NCBI GenBank assembly: GCA_041628615.1
Contig: JBFKOW010000089.1
Location: forward strand, 1-13,652
Reading direction: 5' to 3'
Length of the DNA: 13,652 nucleotides
Origin: JAMWZF01 sp041628615
Lineage (GTDB): Bacteria; Pseudomonadota; Alphaproteobacteria; Rhodobacterales; Rhodobacteraceae
The translations under genes and the position numbers were made by a program. Of the stretch, positions 1 through 7,137 are shown piece by piece. Below the pieces are notes generated by a model, which was not told the origin of the DNA, did not search any database, and was given only the letters and a program-made list of their open reading frames with translations. Position 1 is the first letter of the stretch. The number at the start of each line of letters is the position of its first letter.

Positions 1-1
1 C

Positions 2-1435
2 CCCGGCGCCACCAACGCCAGTTCCGGGATCCACGTCGCGCGGCAGGATTCGACGCCGATGGTGCTGTTCGTCGGCCAGATCGCCCGGTCGGACCGGGAC
101 CGCGAGGCGTTCCAGGAGATCGACTACCGGGCGATGTTCGGCGGGCTGGCCAAGTGGGTGGCCGAGGTCGATAGCACCGAGCGGCTGCCGGAATACGTCG
201 GCCGGGCGTTCTCGGTCGCGACTGCCGGGCGGCCGGGGCCGGTGGTGCTGGCGCTGCCCGAGGACGTGCTGTCGGCCCGGGCCGAGGTGCCCGACATCGC
301 GCCGCCCCTGATCGAACTCGCGCCGACCCTGGCCGGGGTCGCCGCCGACGCGGTGCAGTGGCTTGCGGCGGCGGAGCGGCCGCTGGTGCTGGTCGGCGGG
401 CCGCACTGGTCGCCCGAAGCCGCCGCCGACCTCGCCCGCTTCGCCGAGACCCAGCGGCTGCCGGTGACGGTGGGGTTCCGGCGGCAGGACTACCTCGACA
501 ACCGGCACCCGAACTACGCCGGCGACCTCAACGTCGGGATGAGCCCGGCGCTGGCCGCCCGGCTCGGGCAGGTCGACCGGCTGATGGTCATCGGCTCGCG
601 GCTCGGCGACATCGAGACCCGCGGCTACACCCTGATCGACCCGGCCGCGCCGCATTGCCGGATCCTGCACGTCCATGCCGATCCCGACGAACCGGGCCGG
701 GTCTACCGGCCCGAACTGGCGGTGACAGCCGACGCGGTGAGCTTCGTCCGGGCGCTGGCGCAGGTGCCGGCGGCGGGGCCGGGATGGCCGGACTGGACCG
801 CGGCGGCGCGGGCCGACTGCCTCGCATGGCGCGTGCCGCAGCCCAGCCCGGGCGCGGTGCGGCTCGAGGAGGTCGTCGGCTGGCTCTCAAAGCATCTGCC
901 CGAGGACGCCATCATCACCAACGGCGCGGGCAACTACGCCGGCTGGCTGCACCGCTACTTTGTCTACAAGCGGCACGGCACGCTGATCGCGCCGACCTCC
1001 GGGTCGATGGGCTACGGCTTCCCCGCCGCCATCGCCGCCGCCATCGAGCACCCGGACCGGACCGTCGTCAGCCTCGCCGGGGACGGCTGTTTCCAGATGA
1101 CCCTGAACGAGATGTCGACGGCGGTGCAGCATGGCGCCCGGCCGATCGTGGTGGTGGCCAACAACGGCCGCTACGGCACCATCCGGATGCACCAGGAAAG
1201 GACCTATCCGGGCCGGGTCTCGGGCACCGACCTCGTCAACCCGGACTTCGCCGCGCTGGCGCGGGCCTATGGCGGCCACGGCGAGGTGGTGGCGGACGGC
1301 GCCGATTTCCCCGCCGCGTTCCGCCGCGCCGCCGACAGTGGCGTCCCGGCGGTGATCGAGCTGCGGCTGGACCCCGAGGCGCTGTCGACCGGCGCCAGCC
1401 TCGGCGAGACCCGCGCAGCCGGGCTGGCCCGGTAG
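2..1435 (+). CDS. Thiamine-diphosphate-binding enzyme, acetolactate synthase-like (5' truncated by window edge)
   Basis: This is a ThDP-dependent enzyme of the acetolactate synthase / benzoylformate decarboxylase superfamily. The reading frame is already open at base 2 and reads PGATNASSGIHVARQDSTPM, the family's typical conserved segment near the end of the N-terminal pyrimidine-binding domain. The true start and the catalytic glutamate therefore lie upstream of the window. 477 residues are visible, against about 550 for full-length relatives. In visible numbering, the central domain (about 105-240) contains a Rossmann-like stretch, VIGSRLGD. The C-terminal diphosphate/Mg2+-binding domain has the GDG motif at 360-362 and the paired Asn at 387-388 (GDG-X24-NN), followed by GRYGTIRMHQE. 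The gene ends with TAG. The substrate cannot be told from sequence: true acetolactate synthase, a glyoxylate carboligase-like or an oxalyl-CoA-like enzyme are all possible. No regulatory subunit gene follows it. The superfamily call is certain; the exact reaction is unknown. Confidence 0.9.
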   Translation, partial: PGATNASSGIHVARQDSTPMVLFVGQIARSDRDREAFQEIDYRAMFGGLAKWVAEVDSTERLPEYVGRAFSVATAGRPGPVVLALPEDVLSARAEVPDIAPPLIELAPTLAGVAADAVQWLAAAERPLVLVGGPHWSPEAAADLARFAETQRLPVTVGFRRQDYLDNRHPNYAGDLNVGMSPALAARLGQVDRLMVIGSRLGDIETRGYTLIDPAAPHCRILHVHADPDEPGRVYRPELAVTADAVSFVRALAQVPAAGPGWPDWTAAARADCLAWRVPQPSPGAVRLEEVVGWLSKHLPEDAIITNGAGNYAGWLHRYFVYKRHGTLIAPTSGSMGYGFPAAIAAAIEHPDRTVVSLAGDGCFQMTLNEMSTAVQHGARPIVVVANNGRYGTIRMHQERTYPGRVSGTDLVNPDFAALARAYGGHGEVVADGADFPAAFRRAADSGVPAVIELRLDPEALSTGASLGETRAAGLAR

Positions 1436-1534
1436 GGCTGACTGGGCTGGACAGGCCGGGCTGGACGGGCCGACTGGACTGAGCGAACTGAGTGGACTGG
1501 ACGGGCTGGGCCTGCCGGACGGGCCGGACGGGCC
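1436..1534. repeat. Degenerate 9-bp tandem repeat (minisatellite) directly after the TPP-enzyme stop codon
   Basis: About eleven 9-bp units follow one another in one phase, starting at the first base after the TAG. The rough consensus is GGMYGGRCY. The 8-mer GGACGGGC occurs exactly at 1463, 1499, 1517 and 1526, all in the same 9-bp register, and again at 1541 out of register. Intervening units such as GGCTGGACA and GACTGGACT are diverged copies. The strand is G-rich on top. No gene-like start or codon pattern explains the periodicity. It could be slippage-derived spacer or a structured RNA 3' end. Confidence 0.7.
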
Positions 1535-1582
1535 GGCGGCGGACGGGCGCTAGACCCCGGGCGCGCACCGGAGCCCGGCGCG

Positions 1583-1610
1583 CCGGTCCGGCACGGGTCG
1601 CGTGGACCGG
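1583..1610. other. Inverted repeat in the convergent intergenic spacer
   Basis: CCGGTCC at 1583-1589 pairs perfectly with GGACCGG at 1604-1610 around a 14-nt loop. It sits between the converging TPP-enzyme and BLUF genes. No T-run follows on either strand, so it is not a classical terminator. Short GC-rich inverted repeats also arise easily by chance at this composition. Confidence 0.3.
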
Positions 1611-1632
1611 ACGCGGCGGCCTGATGCCGCGC

Positions 1633-1648
1633 GGTGCCGGACGGCACC
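1633..1648. terminator. Possible bidirectional hairpin terminator between convergent genes
   Basis: GGTGCC-GGAC-GGCACC forms a perfect 6-bp stem with a tetraloop, about 200 nt after the TPP-enzyme stop and 80 nt after the BLUF stop. No T-run follows on either strand, so intrinsic termination is doubtful. It may simply be a stable RNA hairpin at the transcript 3' ends. Confidence 0.25.
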
Positions 1649-1690
1649 CCGATGCACGTTCCGACGCGGATCGGCGCGAGTGTGGCGCGC

Positions 1691-1709
1691 CGCCCCCGGC
1701 TCCGGGGCG
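1691..1709 (-). terminator. Possible hairpin just downstream of the BLUF gene
   Basis: CGCCCC (1691-1696) pairs with GGGGCG (1704-1709) around a 7-nt loop, 19 nt past the BLUF stop codon. The position suits a 3' hairpin for the minus-strand transcript. There is no T-run, and the sequence is so GC-rich that such stems are common. Confidence 0.25.
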
Positions 1710-1728
1710 GGGCGCGGGCGGCGCGGGC

Positions 1729-2151
1729 TCAGGCGGCCTCGGCGCTCAGGTTGTCGGCATTCTCGAACACGAAATGCATCAGGTCCGCGGGATCGGCGGT
1801 GGAGAAGTCGATCTCGCCCGCCGCGTTGCCGGCGACGTCGACCAGCGACAGCACCGACCCGTCGACGAAGCCCATCTGCCAGTCCGGCAGCTGCCGCGTC
1901 GCGATCGGCCCGCGTATCATCACCGTCACGTCGGTGTGGCGGGTATCGCGCCGGATCCGGCCGATGACCTCGTCAAGCGCATCGGCGCTGCCCTCCAGAT
2001 ACTGGAGAAAGTGCCCCTGTTCGCGGTGCAGGAACCCGGTGACCCCGACCATGAGATTGTTCCTCGAACAGGACGCGAGGATGGCGTTGTTGTTCTCCGG
2101 CGTGTCGGGGACAAGCGCGCGGGAGTGGTAGAGCAGGCATTCGAGGGGCAT
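1729..2151 (-). CDS. Short BLUF-domain blue-light photoreceptor
   Basis: This is a 140-residue protein made almost entirely of one BLUF (blue light using FAD) domain, so it should bind FAD and switch hydrogen bonding on blue-light absorption. Using the ATG at 2151, the key residues fall at Tyr8 (in LLYHSRA), Asn31/Asn32 (in RNNLMVGVTG), Gln50 (in HFLQYLEG), Trp91 and Met93 (in DWQMGF). These are the same numbers as in the short cyanobacterial BLUF protein PixD/Slr1694, which supports this start. An in-frame GTG at 2163 would add four residues, and neither start has a strong Shine-Dalgarno. About 45 residues after the core should form the capping helices. No output domain (EAL, GGDEF, cyclase) is present, so it must signal through a partner. 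It follows cobO on the same strand after a 95-bp gap, and may be its own transcription unit. The fold is certain; the target is unknown. Confidence 0.93.
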   Translation of the reverse strand: MPLECLLYHSRALVPDTPENNNAILASCSRNNLMVGVTGFLHREQGHFLQYLEGSADALDEVIGRIRRDTRHTDVTVMIRGPIATRQLPDWQMGFVDGSVLSLVDVAGNAAGEIDFSTADPADLMHFVFENADNLSAEAA

Positions 2152-2207
2152 CGGTTCGTTCACTTCGGTGTGGGCCTTGGGTTGCCCGGACAGTGCGCCC
2201 GAATGCC

Positions 2208-2220
2208 TAACAAACCGTTA
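2208..2220. promoter_or_regulatory. AT-rich inverted repeat upstream of the BLUF gene (possible operator)
   Basis: TAAC-AAACC-GTTA forms a 4-bp inverted repeat around a 5-nt spacer. It lies in a short AT-rich island (about 2200-2222) between cobO and the BLUF gene, within otherwise very GC-rich DNA. The position suits a promoter or operator element for the BLUF gene. I could not pair it with convincing -35/-10 hexamers. Confidence 0.3.
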
Positions 2221-2246
2221 TCACGCGCCGACAGCCGCGGGCCGGG

Positions 2247-2861
2247 TCAGTATTCGACCCCCTGCTGCGCCTTCACCCCGGACCGGAACGGATGCTTGAC
2301 CAGTTCCATCTCGGTGACGAGGTCGGCGGCCTCGATCAGGTCCTCGTGGGCGTTCCGGCCGGTCACGACCACGTGGGTCATCGGCGGCTTCTCGGCGGTC
2401 AGGAAGGCCACGACCTCGGCGACGTCGACATAGCCGTAGCGGATCGCGATATTGATCTCGTCGAGCAGGACCATGCGGTTGGCCGGGTCGCGGATCAGGT
2501 CCTTCGCGGTGGCCCAGGCGGCCTGCGCCATCTCGGTGTCGCGGGCCTTATCCTGGGTCTCCCAGGTGAAGCCCTCGCCCATCGTGTGGAACTGGCAGAG
2601 GTCGGAGAACCGCGCCAGGATCAGGTCGCGTTCCCCCGTCGACATGCCGCCCTTGATGAACTGCACCACGGCGCAGGGCATCCCGTGGGCGATGTGGCGG
2701 AAGATCATCCCGAAGGCGGCGGTGGACTTGCCCTTGCCCTTGCCGGTGTGGACGATGATCAGCCCTTTCTCGGCGGTCTTGGTGGCCATGATCTTGTCCC
2801 GCGCGGCCTTCTTCTTGGCCATCTTCTGGGCGTGGCGGGCGTCGTCGGTCTGGTCGGTCAT
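2247..2861 (-). CDS. cobO: Cob(I)yrinic acid a,c-diamide adenosyltransferase CobO
   Basis: CobO/BtuR/CobA-family corrinoid adenosyltransferase: it transfers the 5'-deoxyadenosyl group of ATP to the reduced cobalt of cob(I)yrinic acid a,c-diamide in the cytoplasm, the step after cobalt insertion. The protein is 204 residues, usual for the family. A basic N-terminal helix (about 10-33) precedes the P-loop variant GKGKGKST at 40-47, which is diagnostic. VLLDEINIAIRYGYV gives the acidic DE motif, and the C-terminus carries the family ending HPFRSGVKAQQGVEY. The ATG at 2861 is chosen because GGAG lies 6 nt upstream and the protein then begins like other CobO proteins. The frame stays open further upstream, but that extension is proline/arginine-rich shadow sequence. 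It lies 175 bp after the GFA gene on the same strand and completes a cobW-cobN-cobO set. Confidence 0.96.
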   Translation of the reverse strand: MTDQTDDARHAQKMAKKKAARDKIMATKTAEKGLIIVHTGKGKGKSTAAFGMIFRHIAHGMPCAVVQFIKGGMSTGERDLILARFSDLCQFHTMGEGFTWETQDKARDTEMAQAAWATAKDLIRDPANRMVLLDEINIAIRYGYVDVAEVVAFLTAEKPPMTHVVVTGRNAHEDLIEAADLVTEMELVKHPFRSGVKAQQGVEY

Positions 2862-2953
2862 CGCGGGCTCCGTGCTGTTGTCGGCGCATCTTTCCCCGTG
2901 ACCCGGCGGCGCGGATCGGGCATCCGGCGGGTCGGGTCGGTCAGGGGGCAGCC

Positions 2954-3022
2954 ATGCGCATCTTCTCGGTGTTTCTTCTTCTCGCCTATGTCGGGGTGGC
3001 GGCGGCGGCGAGCGGGTTCTGA
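2954..3022 (+). CDS. Possible 22-residue hydrophobic peptide (small ORF)
   Basis: An ATG at 2954 opens a 22-codon frame ending in TGA at 3020-3022, encoding MRIFSVFLLLAYVGVAAAAS followed by GF. A basic residue precedes an almost uninterrupted hydrophobic segment long enough to span the membrane, or to act as a bare signal peptide. A purine-rich AGGGGGC lies 7 nt before the ATG and could serve as ribosome-binding site. The frame is on the plus strand, opposite to the flanking GFA gene and cobO, in the 175-bp gap between them. Codons in the hydrophobic core (TTT, CTT, CTT, CTC) are richer in T than those of neighbouring genes. I do not recognise a family. It may be a real micropeptide or a chance frame. 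Confidence 0.35.
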   Translation: MRIFSVFLLLAYVGVAAAASGF

Positions 3023-3036
3023 TCCGTCGGCGGCGG

Positions 3037-3453
3037 TCACGGCGCGCCCTCCTCGCCAAACCGCTCGCCGGCGCCGGTGCGCTTGGGCAGGTGGGCCGCC
3101 GTCAGCGCCCAGGGCAGGTGCTCGTCCCAGTGAAAGTTGACGCCCGGTTCGAAATCCGCCGGATCGTCCAGCAGCGCGGCGTAGAAATGGATCTCGTGCG
3201 GCAGTTGCCGGGTCTCGTAGGCGACGGGCGCGCCGCAGGTGGCGCAGAAATGCCGGGTGACGCCGGGCGAGCTGTGGTAGGTCGCCGGGGTGGCGCCGGT
3301 CCAGCGCCACTGTCCGTGGCCGACCCCCATGAAGGTGGTGAAGGGGCTCGCCGTCTGCCTTCGGCAGCTGTCGCAATGGCAATGGCCGCGCCAGTTCTCC
3401 GGGCCCTCGTAGGCGAAGGTGACCGATCCGCACAGGCAATGGCCGGTCTTCAT
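3037..3453 (-). CDS. GFA-family (CENP-V-like) zinc-binding protein
   Basis: A 138-residue protein of the GFA / CENP-V / DUF636 fold, named after the proposed glutathione-dependent formaldehyde-activating enzyme. The family's true activity is unsettled for most members. The zinc ligands are clear: Cys6 and Cys8 (HCLCG), Cys25, Cys27 and Cys30 (HCHCDSC), and Cys70 and Cys73 (FCATCGAP). This covers both the structural and the putative catalytic zinc sites. Its ATG at 3451-3453 overlaps the cobN stop by four bases (ATGA), so it is almost certainly translated together with cobN. No dedicated formaldehyde-oxidation genes are nearby. Its place between cobN and cobO suggests either a metal or thiol role linked to cobalamin synthesis, or a passenger gene. 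The fold is confident; the function is not. Confidence 0.9.
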   Translation of the reverse strand: MKTGHCLCGSVTFAYEGPENWRGHCHCDSCRRQTASPFTTFMGVGHGQWRWTGATPATYHSSPGVTRHFCATCGAPVAYETRQLPHEIHFYAALLDDPADFEPGVNFHWDEHLPWALTAAHLPKRTGAGERFGEEGAP

Positions 3454-6400
3454 CGGCGGTGCTCCTCGATGCGGGCGCGGGCGGAGTTCGACCGCGGCTG
3501 CCAGAGCCCGCGCTCGATCGCCTCGGACAGCCTTTCGGCGATCTCGCGCAGCGCCGGCGGGTTGTGCGCGGCGATGAAGCCGCGGGTGTCAGGGTCGGCC
3601 AGGACGGCCTCCTCGACAAGGTCGAAATGGTGGTTCCGGACCGCGCCGGTGGTGGCGGCGAAGGCGAAGAGGTAATCCACCGTCGCGGCGATCTCGAAGG
3701 CGCCCTTGTAGCCGTGCCGCTTCACGCCCGCGATCCACTTGGGGTTGACGACGCGGGACCGGACGACGCGGGCGATCTCGTCCTCCAGCGTGCGGATGAC
3801 CGGCCGTTCGGGCCGCGAGTGGTCGTTGTGGTAGACCGGCCGGTCGCGGCCCTGCAGCGCCGCCACCGCCGCCGCGGCACCGCCCTCGAACTGGTAGTAG
3901 TCGTCGCTGTCGAGCAGGTCGTGTTCGCGGTTGTCCTGGTTCTGGACGATGCCCTCGACCTCCGACAGCCGGGCGGCGAAGCCGTCGCGGTCGCGCCGCC
4001 CTTCCTGCCCGGCGGTGTAGGCATAGCCGCCCCAGTCGAGATAGGCGGCGCCGAGGTCGGCGCGGTCGGTCCAGAGCCGTTCGTCGATCAGCGCCTGCAG
4101 CCCGGCGCCGTAGGCCCCGGGCTTGGACCCGTAGACCCGCGGCCCGGGACTGGCGGCGGCGGGGTTGCCGGGCTCGTCGAGGTGCTGGACCGCCCGCGCG
4201 GCGCTGTCGAAGAGGTCGATGAGGCCGGGAAAGGCGTCCCGGAAGAACCCCGAGACCCTGAGCGTCACGTCGACCCGGGGCCGGCCCAGAACCCCGGCGG
4301 GCAGGATCTCGAAGCCGGTGACCCGGCGGTTGGCGGCGTCCCAGGTCGGTTTCACCCCCATCAGGGCGAGCGCCTGGGCGATGTCGTCGCCGCCGGTCCG
4401 CATGTTGGCGGTGCCCCAGGCGGTGACCAGCAGCGCCCGCGGCCAGTCGCCGTGCTTCTGCAGGTGGGTTTCGATCAGCAGGTTGGCGGATTTCCAGCCC
4501 AGCGCCCAGGCGGTCGGCGTGGGGACGGCGCGGGTGTCCACCGAGTAGAAGTTCCGCCCGGTGGGCAGCACGTCGAGCCGCCCCCGCGTCGGCGCGCCCG
4601 AGGGGCCCGGCGCGATCGCGCGCCCGTCGAGCGCGGTGAGCAGGGCGGCCATTTCCGCCGGCCCGCAGGCGGCGACGGCGGGCACGATCCGTGTCCGCAG
4701 GTCGTCGAGCACGGCGGCGGTGCGGGGGCCGGGGGGTGACGCGCGGCTGTCGCCGACGCCCCACCCGCCGTCCCCCAGCCGCTGCGCCAGGAGTTCCAGC
4801 CGTTCGACGCTGTCGCCGTTGGTCCGCCAGGGATCGGCCGAGAGATCGGCCAACGCCGCCGGCCGCTGCGCCGCGGGGGCCGCGAGGTCGCAGTCAAGCG
4901 GGTCGATCCCGAGCCCGAGGTCGCCGGCCATCGCCCGCAGCAGCGAGGCGTCGCCCTCCGTCCCGCCGCCGCGCGGCACCCGCGCCAGCGCGATCGCTAG
5001 GTCGCGCGCCTGCACCCCTTCGGGCGAGGCCCCGAAGACGTGCAGCCCGTCCCGGATCTGCGCCTCCTTCAGCTCGCAGAGCCAGGCGTCGAGCTTGCCG
5101 AGGTCGCCGTCGGCGTCGCCGGAAAAGCCCACGTCCCGGTCGATCCCGGTGGCGGCGGTCAGGCTCAGGATCTCCCGCCGGAGGGTCGCCACCCGCCGCG
5201 GGTCCACCCCGGCCGCCTCGTAGTACTCGTCCACCAGCGCCTCGAGGTCGCGCAGTGGGCCGTAGCTCTCGGCCCGGGTCAGCGGCGGGGTCAGGTGATC
5301 GACGATCACCGCCTGCGCCCGGCGCTTGGCCTGCGTGCCTTCGCCCGGGTCGTTGACGATGAACGGGTAGACATGCGGCATCGGCCCCAGCGCGATCTCG
5401 GGCCAGCAGCCGGCGGACAGCGCCACCGCCTTGCCGGGCAGCCATTCGAGGTTGCCGTGCTTGCCCATGTGGACGATGGCGTCGGCGCCGAAGCTGTGGC
5501 GCAGCCAGAGGTAGAAGGCGAGGTAGTTGTGCGGCGGCACGAGGTCTGGGGCGTGGTAGGTGTCCACCGGGTCGATGTTGTAGCCGCGGGCGGGCTGCAG
5601 CCCGACCACCACCTTGCCGAAGCGGTGGACCGACAGCGCGAAGGCATCCTCGGTCACGAAAGGGTCGGCCTCGGGAGCGCCCCAGCGGTCGGTCACCTGC
5701 TGGCGGACCTCCCAGGGCAGGCCGTCGAACCACGCGCGGTAGGCGGCGAGCGGCAGCCGTTCGCCGCCCTCCCGCCCCGCCCGGTCGGTCAGCCAGTTCG
5801 TCGGCCCGGCCATTAGCCGGTCCATCAGCGCGGCGGAATCGCCGGGCGGGTCGACGGCGTAGCCCGCCGCCGCCATCGCCCGCAGCACCCCGACCGTGCC
5901 GGCGGGGGTATCGAGCCCGACGCCGTTGGCCAGCCGCCCGTCCTTGTTGGGGTAGTTCGCCAGCACCAGCGCCACCTTGCGCTCCGGCGCCGGGGTCCGC
6001 CGCAGCCGGGCCCAGCGGGCGGCGAGCGCGGCGACGAAGCCGACCCGGTCGCCGACCGCCCGGTAGGTGGCGATGGCGCATTGCGTCGCCTCGTCGAAGA
6101 AGGCGGTGTCCTTGAAGCTGATCGCGCGGGACAGGATCCGGCCGTCGACCTCGGGCAGCGCCACGTTCATCGCGATGTCGCGCGGCGGCAGGCCGGCGGT
6201 GCCCGCGGCCCAGGCCTCTTCGGACAGGCCCGAGAGCACCACCTGCAGCACCGGCGCGTCGTTGGCCAGCAGCGGGTTGCCGTCGCCGCCGCCCTCGGGC
6301 GTGCCGGTGGCGAAGGCGGTGGCGTTGAGGATCACCGCCGGCGCGGCGGCCTCGAACAGGCCCGCCAGCGTCGCCGCCGACAGCGGGTCCTTCAGCGAGG

Positions 6401-7115
6401 CGACGAAGACCGGCAGCGGGTTCAGCCCCTCGGCCAGCAGCGCCTTCACCAGCCGGTTGACCGGGTGCAGCCCGGCCCCCTGCACCAGCGCCCGGTAGAA
6501 CACCACCGGCACCACCGGCGCGCCCGCGGTCCAGGCGGCGCGGGCGGCGGCGAGGTCGGCCACCCCGGCGCCGGGCCAGTAGACCCCGGCCCGCAGCAGC
6601 GGGCGCGGTGCTTCGGGCCGGTCGGGGACGTCCCGCGCCAGCGCTCGGGCGAGGGTCAGGAACGCCGTCGCGTTCTCGGGGCCGCCCTCGACGAGGTAGC
6701 CCCAGAGCGCGTCGTAGTCGGCGTCCGGCACCGTGGACAGCGCCCGCAGGTCGGCGTCGGGCTTGTCGTCGCCGGGCAGCAGTGCCAGCGGCACCCCCTT
6801 TGCGGCCAGCCGGGCGGCGTATTGCTCGGCCCCGTAGCGCCAGTAGCCGAGGCCCCCAAGGATGCGGATCACCACGAGCCCCGCGCCTTCGGCGCAGGTG
6901 TCGAGATGCAGGTCCACCGACATCGGGTGGCGCAGGTGCATCAGGTTCATCAGCCGCAGGCCCGGCGGATCCGCCATCGCGCCCCGCGCCTCGGACAGCG
7001 CCGCCAGCTCGGTATCGGCGGCCGAGATCACCACCACCTCGGCCGGGGTCTGGCCGGGGTCGACCGGGTCGGTGCCGTCCTCGATGGCGCCGGGGGTGGC
7101 GGCGAGCAGGTGCAT
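3450..7115 (-). CDS. cobN: Aerobic cobaltochelatase large subunit CobN
   Basis: CobN is the corrinoid-binding subunit of the ATP-dependent cobaltochelatase CobNST. It inserts Co2+ into hydrogenobyrinic acid a,c-diamide in the aerobic B12 pathway. The product is 1221 residues, close to the 1250-1300 usual for the family, and belongs with the magnesium chelatase H subunit (BchH/ChlH). Landmarks include HMGKHGNLEWLPGK at 549-562, GPMPHVYPFIVNDPGEGTQAKR shortly after it, and NHHFDLVEE at about 1161-1169 near the C-terminus. The ATG at 7115 is chosen because the protein then begins MHLLAATPG..., as CobN proteins do. The frame is open for 34 more codons upstream, but that stretch overlaps the GNAT gene. 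The ribosome-binding site is weak, so it may rely on coupling to GNAT translation, whose stop lies 22 bp upstream. The stop overlaps the GFA start. cobS and cobT are not in the window. Confidence 0.97.
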   Translation of the reverse strand: MHLLAATPGAIEDGTDPVDPGQTPAEVVVISAADTELAALSEARGAMADPPGLRLMNLMHLRHPMSVDLHLDTCAEGAGLVVIRILGGLGYWRYGAEQYAARLAAKGVPLALLPGDDKPDADLRALSTVPDADYDALWGYLVEGGPENATAFLTLARALARDVPDRPEAPRPLLRAGVYWPGAGVADLAAARAAWTAGAPVVPVVFYRALVQGAGLHPVNRLVKALLAEGLNPLPVFVASLKDPLSAATLAGLFEAAAPAVILNATAFATGTPEGGGDGNPLLANDAPVLQVVLSGLSEEAWAAGTAGLPPRDIAMNVALPEVDGRILSRAISFKDTAFFDEATQCAIATYRAVGDRVGFVAALAARWARLRRTPAPERKVALVLANYPNKDGRLANGVGLDTPAGTVGVLRAMAAAGYAVDPPGDSAALMDRLMAGPTNWLTDRAGREGGERLPLAAYRAWFDGLPWEVRQQVTDRWGAPEADPFVTEDAFALSVHRFGKVVVGLQPARGYNIDPVDTYHAPDLVPPHNYLAFYLWLRHSFGADAIVHMGKHGNLEWLPGKAVALSAGCWPEIALGPMPHVYPFIVNDPGEGTQAKRRAQAVIVDHLTPPLTRAESYGPLRDLEALVDEYYEAAGVDPRRVATLRREILSLTAATGIDRDVGFSGDADGDLGKLDAWLCELKEAQIRDGLHVFGASPEGVQARDLAIALARVPRGGGTEGDASLLRAMAGDLGLGIDPLDCDLAAPAAQRPAALADLSADPWRTNGDSVERLELLAQRLGDGGWGVGDSRASPPGPRTAAVLDDLRTRIVPAVAACGPAEMAALLTALDGRAIAPGPSGAPTRGRLDVLPTGRNFYSVDTRAVPTPTAWALGWKSANLLIETHLQKHGDWPRALLVTAWGTANMRTGGDDIAQALALMGVKPTWDAANRRVTGFEILPAGVLGRPRVDVTLRVSGFFRDAFPGLIDLFDSAARAVQHLDEPGNPAAASPGPRVYGSKPGAYGAGLQALIDERLWTDRADLGAAYLDWGGYAYTAGQEGRRDRDGFAARLSEVEGIVQNQDNREHDLLDSDDYYQFEGGAAAAVAALQGRDRPVYHNDHSRPERPVIRTLEDEIARVVRSRVVNPKWIAGVKRHGYKGAFEIAATVDYLFAFAATTGAVRNHHFDLVEEAVLADPDTRGFIAAHNPPALREIAERLSEAIERGLWQPRSNSARARIEEHRR

Positions 7116-7137
7116 CAGAGGTTCGGCCGCGTCCGGG

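Noticed and set aside
1436..1548. CRISPR array
   Set aside because: The period is 9 bp, with no 25-40 bp repeats, unique spacers or cas genes.
1492..2433. Plus-strand 313-codon frame from the repeat through the BLUF gene
   Set aside because: Its start lies in the minisatellite and it runs antisense to the clearly identified BLUF and cobO genes.
2862..3059. 66-residue N-terminal extension of CobO
   Set aside because: It is Pro/Arg-rich, overlaps the end of the GFA gene and has no ribosome-binding site, while GGAG precedes the ATG at 2861.
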